Under the pieces are notes generated by a model. The model saw nothing but the letters and a program-made list of their open reading frames with translations. It was not told the DNA's origin and did not search any database. The position numbers and the translations under genes were made by a program. A DNA stretch of 64,000 nt, from the NCBI GenBank assembly GCA_965263045.1, contig CBDHGK010000041.1, positions 1,054,001 through 1,118,000 of the forward strand. Direction: 5' to 3'. This document shows, one piece after another, positions 24,091 to 34,800 of the stretch. Source of the stretch: G963664115 sp965263045 (lineage in GTDB: Bacteria; Acidobacteriota; Terriglobia; 20CM-2-55-15). Within the stretch, counting starts at the first letter, position 1, and each line of letters opens with the position of its first letter.

Positions 24091-25139
24091 TGACGCGACG
24101 GGATCGTCATCCGGGCCCCAGAGTTGGCCGCGGGTTTGATCGGGCGCTGGGCTGGACGATCGGTGGGATGGTCTGGCTGTCGATGTTCTCGATGCCGGTC
24201 GCCGGCCGGGCCGATTCAGCTGCGCTGATCCTTGGCGGGGTTCCGGGAAGTCCCGTCCACGAGACGCGATTCGCTGAATGGACCGAGGCGACGCGGGCCG
24301 CTATGATCGAGACATTCGGGTTCAGCGAAGAAAACGTTGCAGTCCTCGAGAATCGTGAAGCGCGGGCAGACGATATCCGCGCGGCGTTCCGCAGCTTCGG
24401 TGACCGCCTCACCTCTGACGACACCTTCTTTCTGTTCTTTATCGGCCACGGGAGTTTCGACGGTAGCGAGTACAAGTTTAATACCATGGGGGCCGACCTC
24501 ACTGCGGCGGACTACGGCGAAATGCTGGATTCCATCGACGCAGGCCGCACCGTCATCGTAAATGCTACGAATTCCAGTGGCGCGGCGATCGAGGTCCTTG
24601 CCGGAGAGAATCGCGTGGTCGTGACTGCCACACGCACGGGAACCGAACGCAACGACACGATTTTCTACGACTATTTTCTGGCCGCGCTCGATGACGCTGC
24701 CAGTGACGAAGATAAGAACGAACGCCTTTCGGTGTGGGAGGTCTTTCGCTACGCGACACTGGCGGTCGAACGTTTCTATGAAGAACAGAACAGGCTGGCC
24801 ACAGAGCATCCGCAGATCTCGGACAACGGTCTGGAGAAAACCGGAGTCGATCCCGATGAAATGCCCACTCTCGCCAGATTGATCCAGTTCAATGCCCCAA
24901 GAGCGATCGACGTTGAGGATCCGGTGTTGCGGACGTTGCTTGCAGAAAGAAGCCAGCTTGAAAGTGACGTCGAAGCCCTGCGTTTGATACAGGACACGAT
25001 GCCCTCCGAAGAGTACGGCGCCCGGATGGAAGAGTTACTCATCGAGCTTGCGCTGAAGAACCAGGAAGCGCGGGCCAGGGAAGCCAGCATTTCCGAACCT
25101 GGGGCTCCAGACCCGGATTCCGCAGAGCCGAATCAATAA
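24090..25139 (+). CDS. Caspase-like (C13/C14 fold) protein, apparently non-catalytic
   Basis: ATG 24090 overlaps the previous stop (TAATG), giving 349 aa. A signal-anchor lies at residues 24-45 and a caspase-like domain follows. The His motif FFLFFIGHGSFDGSEYKFN is present. At the position of the usual D-x-C-x-SG Cys motif the sequence reads VIVNATNSSGAAIEVLAG, so the nucleophile is absent. The strand VVVTATRTGTERND and the segment DKNERLSVWEVFRYAT complete the fold. A coiled-coil tail follows (SQLESDVEALRLIQDTMPSE). It is likely a structural or peptide-binding member of the cluster. Confidence 0.8.
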   Translation: MTRRDRHPGPRVGRGFDRALGWTIGGMVWLSMFSMPVAGRADSAALILGGVPGSPVHETRFAEWTEATRAAMIETFGFSEENVAVLENREARADDIRAAFRSFGDRLTSDDTFFLFFIGHGSFDGSEYKFNTMGADLTAADYGEMLDSIDAGRTVIVNATNSSGAAIEVLAGENRVVVTATRTGTERNDTIFYDYFLAALDDAASDEDKNERLSVWEVFRYATLAVERFYEEQNRLATEHPQISDNGLEKTGVDPDEMPTLARLIQFNAPRAIDVEDPVLRTLLAERSQLESDVEALRLIQDTMPSEEYGARMEELLIELALKNQEARAREASISEPGAPDPDSAEPNQ

Positions 25140-25154
25140 GAATTGACGGAATCA

Positions 25155-27713
25155 ATGAATTCAATGAAATCAACAAGGCGCGGCAATCCCTGCACGATCA
25201 TCGTACTCCGCGTATTGCTTCCATTGCTGGTCACCAGTTGTGGCGCCCTCGGTCAGTCCGACAATGCCGATCCCGTCGAGCGTGCCCGCGGAGGAGACTA
25301 CGCCGGTGCCGCGCCTCTGTTGGAATCGATGGTGGAGGCCGGGAATTTGGATCCCGGCGTCGTCCGGAGCCTGTACTATTCCTGGGTCCGGCAGGGCGAA
25401 TACGAATCCTCTCTGGCCCGTTTCGAGGAACTTTCCGACCTCAACCCCAACAGCGGTGCAATCCGGCTGGGCGCTGCCCGTTCCAATCGGATCGTGGGGA
25501 ACTATGAACGGGCACTGGAACATCTTGAGGCGATTCTCGAATTCAGTGACGTAGGAACGGCGGCGCGCGACGAAAAGGCTGCGGTCCTCAGAGACCTGGG
25601 GCGTCGGGAGGAAGCCGATGCGCTATACGCCGACCAGATCGAACGTTTCCGGAACGGCATCATCAGCCGGAACGACGAACTCATCTTTGTGGCGCGCGCG
25701 ATGTGGGCGCTGGAATTCTTCCATGACGCCAACGACGCGTTCAGACTCGTCACGCAGGCGAATCCAAGAGATGCAGAAGCGTTTCTGGCCTGGGGCGATC
25801 TTCTCGCCGAAAAGTACAACGACCCGGAAGCCGTCGCCAGTTACGAAGACGCACTTCGAATAGACCCCAACATGCCGGAAGCCCTCCTGGGAATCGCGCG
25901 GGTTTTGTCTGGCGCCAACCCCGAGCGCAGCCAGGAGGCGGTGGAGCGGGCGCTGGAGGTGAATCCGGGACTGGTTGAGGGGTACCTGCTGCGGGCACGG
26001 CAACGGATCGACGCCGAAGAGTACGATGCCGCCGATGAAGAGACCGCCCAGGCTCTCGAAATCAACCCGCGATATGCCAAGGCGCTGTCCCTGATGGCGG
26101 CGACGCACTATCTGAGGGGTGAAGAAGCCGACTTCGAAGCGTATGTCCAGGATGTACTACAGACCAATCCGAACTACAGCGAAATGTATTATACGCTGGC
26201 CGAGTTGTGTGTGTCGGTCCGGCTGTATCGGCAGGCCGTGGAATTCGCGCGGGAAGCAATCCGCCTGAACCCCAGAGACTGGAAGGCGCGCAGCCTGCTG
26301 GGAATCAATCTGCTGCGTATCGGAGAAGAGGACGAAGGGAAGGCGACGCTTGAGGAGGCCTACGAGGGTGACGCCTTCAACGTCTGGACTGTTAACACGC
26401 TGACACTTCTGGACAGTTTTACGAACTTCGACCGCTTCGAGACCGAGCACTTTGAGATCAAGTTGCACAAGGACGAAAGCGCCGCGTTGGAGCCCTATGT
26501 CACTGAACTGCTCGAGGAAGCCTGGGACACGCTCAGCGCCAAGTATGGTTACGAGCCTGAAGCCCCGATTACTTTCGAGATGTTCCCCGATCACGAAGAT
26601 TTCGCGGTCCGCACCCTCGGTCTGCCGGGACTCGGTGCGCTGGGTGTTGCCTTTGGAAAAGTCGTCGTGATGGATTCTCCGTCGGCGAGGCCACCGGAAG
26701 AATTCAACTGGGGTGGGACGCTGTGGCACGAGTTTGCTCACGTCATCACTCTGGGAACGACCGACCACAAGATTCCCCGCTGGTTTTCCGAGGGCCTGTC
26801 CGTCTACGAGGAGCGAAAGGCCGTGCCGGGCTGGGGCGATGATCTGCAGCTCGAATACCTGTCCGCCATCAACGACGACCAGTTTCTGCCCATCGAGGAT
26901 CTGAACAACGGCTTCGTGCGTCCCACCAATCCGGGGCAGGTCATCCTTTCGTATTACCAGGCATCACTGGTTTGCGACTACATCGATGAAACCTACGGAT
27001 TCGATGCGATTCTTGAGATGTTGTCGAGCTATAAGGACGGGCGCAATACAGAAGAAGTATTCGAAGAAGCGCTGGGCATCAGTCTCAGCGCGTTTGACCG
27101 GGAATTCATGGGTTGGGTGGGTGCCCGGGTCGCGTTCATCGATGTCGAAGCGTTCCGGGATCTCACCGAGCAGGGCATTGCAGCAATCGAGGCCGGGACT
27201 CTCGATGGGGCGATCGAGTCCCTGAGCCGTGCGATCGAGCTGTACCCGGAATACACCGGAGAGCAGAACCCTTATGAGCTCCTCGCTGACGTGTATGTCC
27301 AGACGGGCGCCACTCAAATGGCGATCGACACCCTCAGCCAGTTTGCGGCGCTTTCCGAATACGCCTACGGTACTTATCTGAAGTTGGCTGGATTAATGCG
27401 GGAGGCCGGTGACAGTGAAGGCGCAGCCGATATTCTGAGCCGGGCCATGTACATCCATCCGATGGACCTTGAAGGACACAGGGGGCTGGGTGAGGTATTG
27501 ATGGAGCGCGAAGAGTTTGACGGTGCCGCGCGCGAATACGAAGTACTGCTCGGCTTGAACGCTCCGGATCTTGCGAATACGTATTTTAATCTCGCTTCTG
27601 CCCAATACGGTGCGGGCCGGGTGGCAGAAGCGCGTCGAAGCATCTTGCGATGTTTGGAAATTGCGCCGTCGTATGAGGCAGCGCAGGAGTTGCTATTGAG
27701 GATTGTGAGGTAA
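25155..27713 (+). CDS. Lipoprotein with TPR repeats and a gluzincin-type peptidase domain
   Basis: About 852 aa. The start is probably ATG 25155 or 25164. A signal peptide ends in a lipobox LVTSCG, so the protein is lipid-anchored in the envelope. At least eight TPR repeats precede a zinc-peptidase-like domain with LWHEFAHVITLG (HExxH motif, near residue 535) and a following PRWFSEGLSVYEER (second Glu), as in the peptidase MA family. More TPRs follow (residues 680-850). It probably scaffolds or processes proteins for the MoxR-VWA machinery; no substrate is known. Confidence 0.88.
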   Translation: MNSMKSTRRGNPCTIIVLRVLLPLLVTSCGALGQSDNADPVERARGGDYAGAAPLLESMVEAGNLDPGVVRSLYYSWVRQGEYESSLARFEELSDLNPNSGAIRLGAARSNRIVGNYERALEHLEAILEFSDVGTAARDEKAAVLRDLGRREEADALYADQIERFRNGIISRNDELIFVARAMWALEFFHDANDAFRLVTQANPRDAEAFLAWGDLLAEKYNDPEAVASYEDALRIDPNMPEALLGIARVLSGANPERSQEAVERALEVNPGLVEGYLLRARQRIDAEEYDAADEETAQALEINPRYAKALSLMAATHYLRGEEADFEAYVQDVLQTNPNYSEMYYTLAELCVSVRLYRQAVEFAREAIRLNPRDWKARSLLGINLLRIGEEDEGKATLEEAYEGDAFNVWTVNTLTLLDSFTNFDRFETEHFEIKLHKDESAALEPYVTELLEEAWDTLSAKYGYEPEAPITFEMFPDHEDFAVRTLGLPGLGALGVAFGKVVVMDSPSARPPEEFNWGGTLWHEFAHVITLGTTDHKIPRWFSEGLSVYEERKAVPGWGDDLQLEYLSAINDDQFLPIEDLNNGFVRPTNPGQVILSYYQASLVCDYIDETYGFDAILEMLSSYKDGRNTEEVFEEALGISLSAFDREFMGWVGARVAFIDVEAFRDLTEQGIAAIEAGTLDGAIESLSRAIELYPEYTGEQNPYELLADVYVQTGATQMAIDTLSQFAALSEYAYGTYLKLAGLMREAGDSEGAADILSRAMYIHPMDLEGHRGLGEVLMEREEFDGAAREYEVLLGLNAPDLANTYFNLASAQYGAGRVAEARRSILRCLEIAPSYEAAQELLLRIVR

Positions 27714-27717
27714 TTGA

Positions 27718-28743
27718 ATGGAAAGCGTCGAAGAACAAAAAGATCTCGAAACAGTAGAGAAATTTCATTCCGACATCGCTGCGATTGATAAGGAGGTCCG
27801 GAAGGTCATTGTCGGGCAGAAAGATGCGGTGGACCAGATCATCGTCTCGTTGCTTACCGGAGCGAATGCGATGATCACGGGGGTGCCGGGTCTGGCCAAG
27901 ACGCTGCTCATTCAGACCATGGCGCAGGTCCTGCATCTGGACTTTAAACGAATCCAGTTCACACCCGACCTGATGCCGGCCGATATCACCGGTACGGAAA
28001 TGATCGAGGACAATCGCACGACGGGTCAGCGCGAACGTGTCTTTGTCAAGGGCCCGATTTTCTCCAACGTCATCCTCGCCGACGAAATCAACCGCACGCC
28101 TCCCAAGACACAGTCCGCCTTGCTCGAGGCCATGCAGGAGCGATCGGTCACGGTTGAGGGCAAGACCTATGTGCTGGACAAACCGTTTTATGTCCTGGCA
28201 ACTCAGAATCCCATCGAACTGGAAGGCACCTACCCGTTGCCGGAAGCGCAGTTGGACCGTTTCATGTTCAACATCGTCATCGACTACCTCAGCGAAACCG
28301 ACGAGATCCAGGTCGTCAACCAGACGACTTCACTGCGCGAAGTGCAGTTCGAGAAGACCATCAGCGGTCCGGAAATCATCGAATTTCAGCGCCTTGTGCG
28401 CAAGATGCCCGTGGCTGAGCCTGTGATGAAATACGCCGTGCAATTGGCGCGGGCGAGCCGGCCGAAGGGGGAAGGGGAAATCCCGGATTTCGTGAAGAAG
28501 TACGTCAATTACGGTGCCAGCCTTCGGGCTTCGCAGTTCCTGATTCTTGGCAGCAAGGCCCTGGCCCTGATCAACGGCCGCTATAACGTGGCAATCGAAG
28601 ACATCCAGACTCTGGCGTATCCCGTCTTCCGGCACAGGATCATTACGAACTTCCATGCCGAGTCGGAAGGGATTACCACTGAAGACATTGTCCGCCAGTT
28701 GCTCGAAGCCGTGCCGGTTCCAGATTCCGGTATGAAGGACTGA
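27718..28743 (+). CDS. MoxR-type AAA+ ATPase
   Basis: A 341-aa AAA+ chaperone. Walker A reads GVPGLAKTLLIQ (residues 51-62), Walker B LADEINRTPPKTQSALLEAM, and sensor 1 VLATQNPIELEGTYPLPEAQ, all hallmarks of MoxR. The C-terminal lid carries the arginine-finger and sensor 2 regions (SLRASQFLILGSKALALING). MoxR enzymes remodel or mature VWA partner proteins, and the next two genes encode such partners. It starts at ATG 27718, four bases after the previous stop. Confidence 0.95.
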   Translation: MESVEEQKDLETVEKFHSDIAAIDKEVRKVIVGQKDAVDQIIVSLLTGANAMITGVPGLAKTLLIQTMAQVLHLDFKRIQFTPDLMPADITGTEMIEDNRTTGQRERVFVKGPIFSNVILADEINRTPPKTQSALLEAMQERSVTVEGKTYVLDKPFYVLATQNPIELEGTYPLPEAQLDRFMFNIVIDYLSETDEIQVVNQTTSLREVQFEKTISGPEIIEFQRLVRKMPVAEPVMKYAVQLARASRPKGEGEIPDFVKKYVNYGASLRASQFLILGSKALALINGRYNVAIEDIQTLAYPVFRHRIITNFHAESEGITTEDIVRQLLEAVPVPDSGMKD

Positions 28744-28795
28744 ACCCGGCTTCTGAGGAATTGGAGGATCGAATGAGGACTGAACAGGCATTCCG

Positions 28796-29710
28796 ATGAG
28801 CACGGCTATCGCACCGGGGGCAGGGAATCGCTTCATCGATCCGACGGTTCTGACGAAGATTCAGAATCTGGAGTTGCTGGCGCGGACCGTCGTTGAGGGC
28901 TTTGTGCAGGGTCTCCATAAGTCTCCGTTTCTGGGATTCAGCGTCGATTTCGCCGAGTATCGTCAATATCGCCCCGGAGACGAGATCCGAAGAATTGACT
29001 GGAACGTCTATGCGCGGTTGGACCGGCTGTTCGTGAAGCTGTTTGAAGGAGAAACCAACACCCACGTCCACTTTCTGATGGATGCCAGCGGTTCGATGGG
29101 ATACGGCTCGGGTGAAGTTTCAAAAATGGACTACGCCAAGTATCTGACGGCGTCTCTCATATATTTTGCCTACCACCAGCGGGACGGCGTCGGGTTGGTG
29201 ACGTTTGACGAAGAAGTGACCGGACATATCCCGGCAGGGCGAAAGACGGGTCAGTTGTTCAGTCTCCTGGCCGAAATCGAGCGGGCGGAGGCCAGCAAGG
29301 TGACCGAATTCCGCAAACCGCTGGACTACATGGCGGAATTCCTGAAGCGGCGGGGCATGGTCGTCATCGTTTCGGATTTCTACGATGAAGTCGACAACAT
29401 CATTTCCAGCGTGAAGCATCTGCGGTCGAAAGGCAACGACGTCATCATGTTTCACATTCTCGACGATTTCGAACTGAATTTTCCGTTCGACACGATGACG
29501 GAGTTTGAAGATCTCGAAACGACGAAAAAATTGAATGTCATTCCCCAGCATTTGCGCAGGGAGTACCTTCAACTCATTCAGGGCCACGTTGGCGCGCTGG
29601 AAAAGGAATTTGCTTCGATGGGCGTGGACTACACCCTGATGAACAGCAGTGAACCGCTCGACGCGGGACTGTTCGCCTATCTCGCCCGCAGGGCTAAAAC
29701 CAAGAGCTAA
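28796..29710 (+). CDS. DUF58 protein with VWA-like fold
   Basis: A 304-aa soluble protein of the DUF58 family. The signature YRPGDEIRRIDWNVYARLDR (residues 62-81) and the following ETNTHVHFLMDASGSMGYG (metal-ion-dependent DxSxS motif) are clear, as are RRGMVVIVSDFYDE and IMFHILDDFELNFPF. DUF58 proteins pair with MoxR ATPases. Here it lies 52 bases downstream of moxR. It is likely cytoplasmic or peripheral, with metal-dependent partner binding. Confidence 0.93.
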   Translation: MSTAIAPGAGNRFIDPTVLTKIQNLELLARTVVEGFVQGLHKSPFLGFSVDFAEYRQYRPGDEIRRIDWNVYARLDRLFVKLFEGETNTHVHFLMDASGSMGYGSGEVSKMDYAKYLTASLIYFAYHQRDGVGLVTFDEEVTGHIPAGRKTGQLFSLLAEIERAEASKVTEFRKPLDYMAEFLKRRGMVVIVSDFYDEVDNIISSVKHLRSKGNDVIMFHILDDFELNFPFDTMTEFEDLETTKKLNVIPQHLRREYLQLIQGHVGALEKEFASMGVDYTLMNSSEPLDAGLFAYLARRAKTKS

Positions 29711-29720
29711 CGGAACTACA

Positions 29721-31874
29721 ATGTCACTTTTGAACCCTTTGTTCCTGTTCGGATCGCTTGTTCTAGCGGTTCCGATTCTCGTCCATCTCGTCAAGAATGA
29801 CAAATCCGAAATCGTTCGATTCAGTTCATTGATGTTCCTGCTCCGGATTCCCAAGAAGGCGATCCGCCAGCAGAAACTCAGGAACCTGCTGCTGATGGCG
29901 ATGCGCTTGCTTTTGATCGCGTTGCTGGTCGCCGCCTTCGCGCGTCCCTATATTGTCCGTTCCGATGACGCCCTCGTTCCCGATTCGGGCGATCAGGCCG
30001 TCGTCATCATGATGGACAATTCCTACAGCATGACCTATGGGACGACTTTCGAACGAATGAAGGACGAAGCCATCAGCCGCATTGATGGGCTCGCGCCCGG
30101 AGAGCCGGCGGCATTGGTGGCCTTCAGTGACCGCGCAACCCTGCTGGGTACGCCCACCGATGATCCGGCCGAATTGACGGCTCTGGTGGACGCGCTCGCC
30201 CCGACTGCCAACCGCACCAGTTATTATGAAGCGTTCGCGTTGGCCGATCGGGTGCTGGCGCAGCTTGCAGGCTATGACCGCGAACTCGTGGTCATATCGG
30301 ATTTTCAGCGCAACGGCTGGACCCGAACCGCCCGCGAAAGTGTCATCGACGCGAACGTGCGGACCAAACTGGTCGATCTGGGGGTAGAAAATCCGGACAA
30401 TGTCGGCATCGACAGCGTGGGTGTGGATGCCACTGTGTTCACCCGCACCTATGAGGGGCAGTTGCTGGTGCGGGTCAATAACCACGACCTGGCCAGACCT
30501 GCGGCCGTCAGTGTGATCCTGGAAATCGACGATCGCGTCGTGGATCGACAGGAGGTGGCGATCCCGGCCGATTCGTCCGTGCTGGCTGAATTTACCGGTT
30601 TTGATCTTCCGATGGGGTATTCGCGCGGGCGTGTCCAGATCGAGGATGCCGACGAGCTTGCCAGCGACAACGATTTTCGTTTCGTGATACTGCGCCGGGA
30701 TCGATTGCGCGTGCTCATCGCGGACGCCGGTCGTTCCGAGCAGAGCTTTTTCCTGGAGCAGGCATTCACTTCGGCGCCGGATCTTCCGTTTGAGATCGAT
30801 GTCCGCCCAGTGAGCAACCTGACCGCCGCCGACCTGGCAGATTTTGAAGTCGTCATTATCAACGACGTGCCCCGGCTGACGGATGAGTTTCGGGACACCC
30901 TGGACGAGTTGCGTGCCCAGGGGCAGGGGCAGTTGGTGTTCCTTGGAGAAAACGCGAACATTGAATGGTGGAACACCTATGGTGCCCTGCCCGTACGATT
31001 GGGCCCAAAGATATTTGTTGAAAGGGATCGGGACCAGGCATTTTATTCGCTGACCACCTACGAGAGAAGCCACGAGGTCTTTTCGCCCCTGGAGGAAGGC
31101 GCCCGGTTGACGCTGAACACCGCCCGGTTTTTCGCGTATTCTGAAATCGAGCCCAAAGAGGGCGCCGTGACCGTCGCCAGTTTCGAGGACGGTTCCGCGG
31201 CCATTGTCGATTCCAGTGCGGACGATCCGGGCTTGCTCGTGATCGGTTCACCCGTCGACAACGTGTGGAACGACCTTCCCCTGAACGTGTCGTTCCTGCC
31301 GGTCATCCATGAAATAGCGCGCTATCTGGCGCGCTATAATGACAGCAATTCGTGGTATCAGTTGGGAGAGGCCGTGCCGGTCACTATCGGAGGGGATGAG
31401 ACCGCGGCTCTGATCGACCCGAATGGCGACCGGATCACGCTGGCGGAAACATCCACAACGGGCCGGCGGTTTTTCACGCCTGATCTGGCAGGTTTCCATG
31501 AGCTCCGCGTCGGGCCGGAAACGACGCGTATCGCCGTGAATGCACCGACGAGTGAGAGCGTTCTGGAACGCATGGTGCCCGACGACTTGCTGGCCAGCGT
31601 GCAGCGACTGGAGGGTGAGGTGACCCGGGGTGCGTTGCTTGCCGAAGCGGACGGGAACGGCTACGCCGAACGCCAGAATTGGTGGTGGTACCTTTTCTTG
31701 TTTGCACTTTTGTTGGGAATTGGGGAAATTTACCTGGGCAACCACGTGACTGAAACCGTGAGCCAGAGATCTCCCGCCCCCCCCCCAGGGCGTCATAGTG
31801 TTACGCTAGGGTCGGAAGTAAGCGTTGTCGGGCCTCGACAGGCCATCGCAGTAGACCATTCGAAGGAGCCGTAA
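29721..31874 (+). CDS. BatA-domain and VWA membrane protein
   Basis: The start is ATG 29721 (MSLLNPLFLFGSLVLAVPIL), giving 717 aa. The first 80 residues are the BatA N-terminal region, two membrane helices flanking KIIRFSSLMFL-like text (here SEIVRFSSLMFLLRIPKKAI). A VWA domain follows with VVIMMDNSYSMTYG and ELVVISDFQRNGW. Beta-rich regions and a C-terminal membrane helix (WWWYLFLFALLLGIGEIYLG) complete it. It ends one base into the next start (TAATG), so translation is coupled. It is expected in the inner membrane facing the periplasm. Confidence 0.9.
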   Translation: MSLLNPLFLFGSLVLAVPILVHLVKNDKSEIVRFSSLMFLLRIPKKAIRQQKLRNLLLMAMRLLLIALLVAAFARPYIVRSDDALVPDSGDQAVVIMMDNSYSMTYGTTFERMKDEAISRIDGLAPGEPAALVAFSDRATLLGTPTDDPAELTALVDALAPTANRTSYYEAFALADRVLAQLAGYDRELVVISDFQRNGWTRTARESVIDANVRTKLVDLGVENPDNVGIDSVGVDATVFTRTYEGQLLVRVNNHDLARPAAVSVILEIDDRVVDRQEVAIPADSSVLAEFTGFDLPMGYSRGRVQIEDADELASDNDFRFVILRRDRLRVLIADAGRSEQSFFLEQAFTSAPDLPFEIDVRPVSNLTAADLADFEVVIINDVPRLTDEFRDTLDELRAQGQGQLVFLGENANIEWWNTYGALPVRLGPKIFVERDRDQAFYSLTTYERSHEVFSPLEEGARLTLNTARFFAYSEIEPKEGAVTVASFEDGSAAIVDSSADDPGLLVIGSPVDNVWNDLPLNVSFLPVIHEIARYLARYNDSNSWYQLGEAVPVTIGGDETAALIDPNGDRITLAETSTTGRRFFTPDLAGFHELRVGPETTRIAVNAPTSESVLERMVPDDLLASVQRLEGEVTRGALLAEADGNGYAERQNWWWYLFLFALLLGIGEIYLGNHVTETVSQRSPAPPPGRHSVTLGSEVSVVGPRQAIAVDHSKEP

Positions 31875-34800
31875 TGGAACCAAGACGGGAACTGTCACGC
31901 AGAATCCGAAGAGTTCGTCACCGATGGAACCAATTCGTCTGGTTTAAAGGGCTGGCATGGGTCCTTGGAGTTGGCATTGCTGCGCTGATTTTGAGCATGA
32001 GCATTGCCGAGTCCACTGAAATACCGGCGTGGATGGTTGTTGCGTTGCGCTTTGCGCTGCTGGGGGCGCTGATCGGCACTGCAGTAAAGATGCTGATCAT
32101 TCCGTTGTACCGAAAACCCGACGATTTGCAGCTCGCGCGCTTCGTTGAAGAGAAGCATCCGGGGCTGGAAGACCGCCTCGTGAGCGCGGTTGAGGTGGTC
32201 GGTTCGCCCGAGACCGACAGAGGGCCATTCAGTTTCCTGTTGATTCGTGACGCCGTGGAGGCGACGCGACGGATCCGTTTCGAGGACCTCATCAATCGTA
32301 GGAAGTTCAACGTGTTTGGCGTCCTGACGGTCGCGTTTGTGTTGGCGCTGGCCATTTCCCTGTATTTTTCGGCAACGTTCTTCCCCTATGGCAGCGCACG
32401 ACTGTTCGCCGGCTTCATCGAGCCGCCTCCGGGCCCGGATTATTCGATCGAAGTAACCCCCGGGGATACGACCGTGCCTCGCGGAAGCGATGTCGTGCTG
32501 GAAGCGATTGCACTGGGTTTCGATCCGGAACGTGCCGAAGTTCACTTGCGCTACGACAACAGTTCCCAGTGGGAAGCTTCGACAATGGACGTTGCACCGG
32601 AAATCGTCCCGACATTCCGTCGCCTGTTATTCAACGTTCAGGAACCGATCCGCTACTACGTGCAGGCCGGCGGGTTTCAGTCTGCTGAATTCGTGATTTC
32701 AGTGGCCGATTTGCCGCGCGTTGAGAGCATCGACTACACCTATAACTATCCGAGCTATACCCGTCTCAGCGCCCGCACGGAACGGGATGCGCTCGACATC
32801 GTGGCGCTGCGTGGAACAGAGGTGGAAGTGACGGTCCATGCGAGCCAGGAATTGCAGGGCGGCCGTCTGATTTTCGCAGACGAGATCGAGGTGCCCCTGA
32901 CACCCGGAGAAGGACAGGTCGCGACCGCGACACTCACCGTAGACCGGACGACGACGTTCCGGATCGAACTGGAAAATACCCGTGGTCAGGAATATCTCAG
33001 CCTGTCCGAGTACGCCATGGAAGCGCTCGACGACCAAAAACCGCTCGTTCAGTTCACCGAGCCGGGTCGCGACTACCGGGCATCTACGGTCGAAGAGATT
33101 TTCACCGAACTGGAAGCTGAGGACGATCTGGGTATCGAAACCCTGGAAATCTATTTTTCGGTGAACGGCGGGGATGAAGAAATAATCGATTTGTTCGCCA
33201 ACAACAGTACCGCGCCTAAGGAAATATCCGGTTCCTACACGTTCTTCCTTGAGGAATATGAGATACAGCCGGGCGACTTCATTTCTTACTACGGCAAGGC
33301 AGTGGATTCTAACCGGCCGTCAAACGAGGTACTAACCGACATCTACTTCATCGAAGTCCGGCCTTTCGGCATGGAATATTTCCAGGGCCAGCAGGGCGGC
33401 GGTGGCGGTGGTGGTGGCGGTGATCAATCGGCCGCGGCCTTGTCCCAGCGCCAGAAGGAAATCATCGCAGCGACATTCAGACTCGTTCGTGACGAAGAAA
33501 GCTTCGGCTCCGGAGAGTATTCCGACAACATCCAGGCCGTCGCCGAAAACCAGAGCACCCTGGCTGAACAGACCCAGACCCTGATGGGGCGTCTCACGCG
33601 TCGAGGGCTGGCTGTGGATGAAAAGATTGCCCAGCTCACCGAGAATCTCCAGCTGGCGCTCGAACAGATGGGCCCGGCTTCCCAGCATCTGCGTGATGAA
33701 AATCTGGAAGAAGCGCGGCCGTTCGAGCAAAAGTCACTCCAGTATCTGATGCGCGCCGAAGCTTTGTTCAACGAAGTGCAGGTCACAATGGGTGGTGGTG
33801 GTGGCGGTGGTGGTGGCGGGTCCCAGAACGCGGAAGATCTGGCCGATCTCTTCGATCTTGAACTGGACCAGAACACGAACCAGTACGAGACACTGGAGCG
33901 TGGTGAAGGGGCCTCTGGCGGTAGCCAGGAAATGAACGAAGCCCTGGAGAAACTCAAAGAACTTGCTGAACGCCAGCAGCGGATGATGGAGCAGCAGCGT
34001 CAGCAGGCGCTCGCGGGCAATGGGGGTGGTGGCGGCGGTAGCCAGCAGATGACGGCCGATGAAATTCGGCGGGAAACCGAGCGGCTGGCACGCCAGCTGG
34101 ACCGGCTGTCCCGCGAAAATAACGATCCCCAGATGGCTGAAGTTGGCCGTGCTCTCGATCAGGCCGCGCGTAACATGCGGCAGGCCCAGAACGGCACGAG
34201 TCAACAGCAGCAACAGGCCTCCCAGGAGGCAATGGATGAACTCGAGCGTGCGGAGAACCTGCTCTCCGGTGCGCAGGGGGGGAGTCTTGAGGAGCAACTG
34301 GCCAATCTGGGACAGCAGGCTGGGCGTCTGGCCCAGCAGCAGCGGGAAATAGCGGACCAGACCGGAACGCTTGCTGCGGATCCGGAGACGGATGCCGAAC
34401 GGCGAGCGGCACAGGTCACCGAGCAGAAAGAGGAAGCCGTGGCCGGGTTGCGGGCGCTTCAGGATGACCTCGACGCCCTGCAGGGCACGCCCTCAAGTCA
34501 GGAGACAGCGCGGCAGATCCGTGGTGCTGCGAACGCCATTCGATCCAATCGCTTGGTCGATAAGATGAATAACGGCCAGGAATTGCTCGACGGAGGCTAC
34601 TTCGACTACGCAGCGCAGAGAGAAGAGGAAGTGGCTGATGCGATCGAGGACGTCGACCGTCAGTTGGCACAGGCGCTCGCCAGTGCGGCCGATACCGAGG
34701 AGCGGCAGGTTCAGAACGCGCTGAATCAGACCAGCGAGGCAATCCGGCGCCTGGAGTCAATGCAGCGGCGCTTTGAAAACGAACAATCTGAACAACAGCA

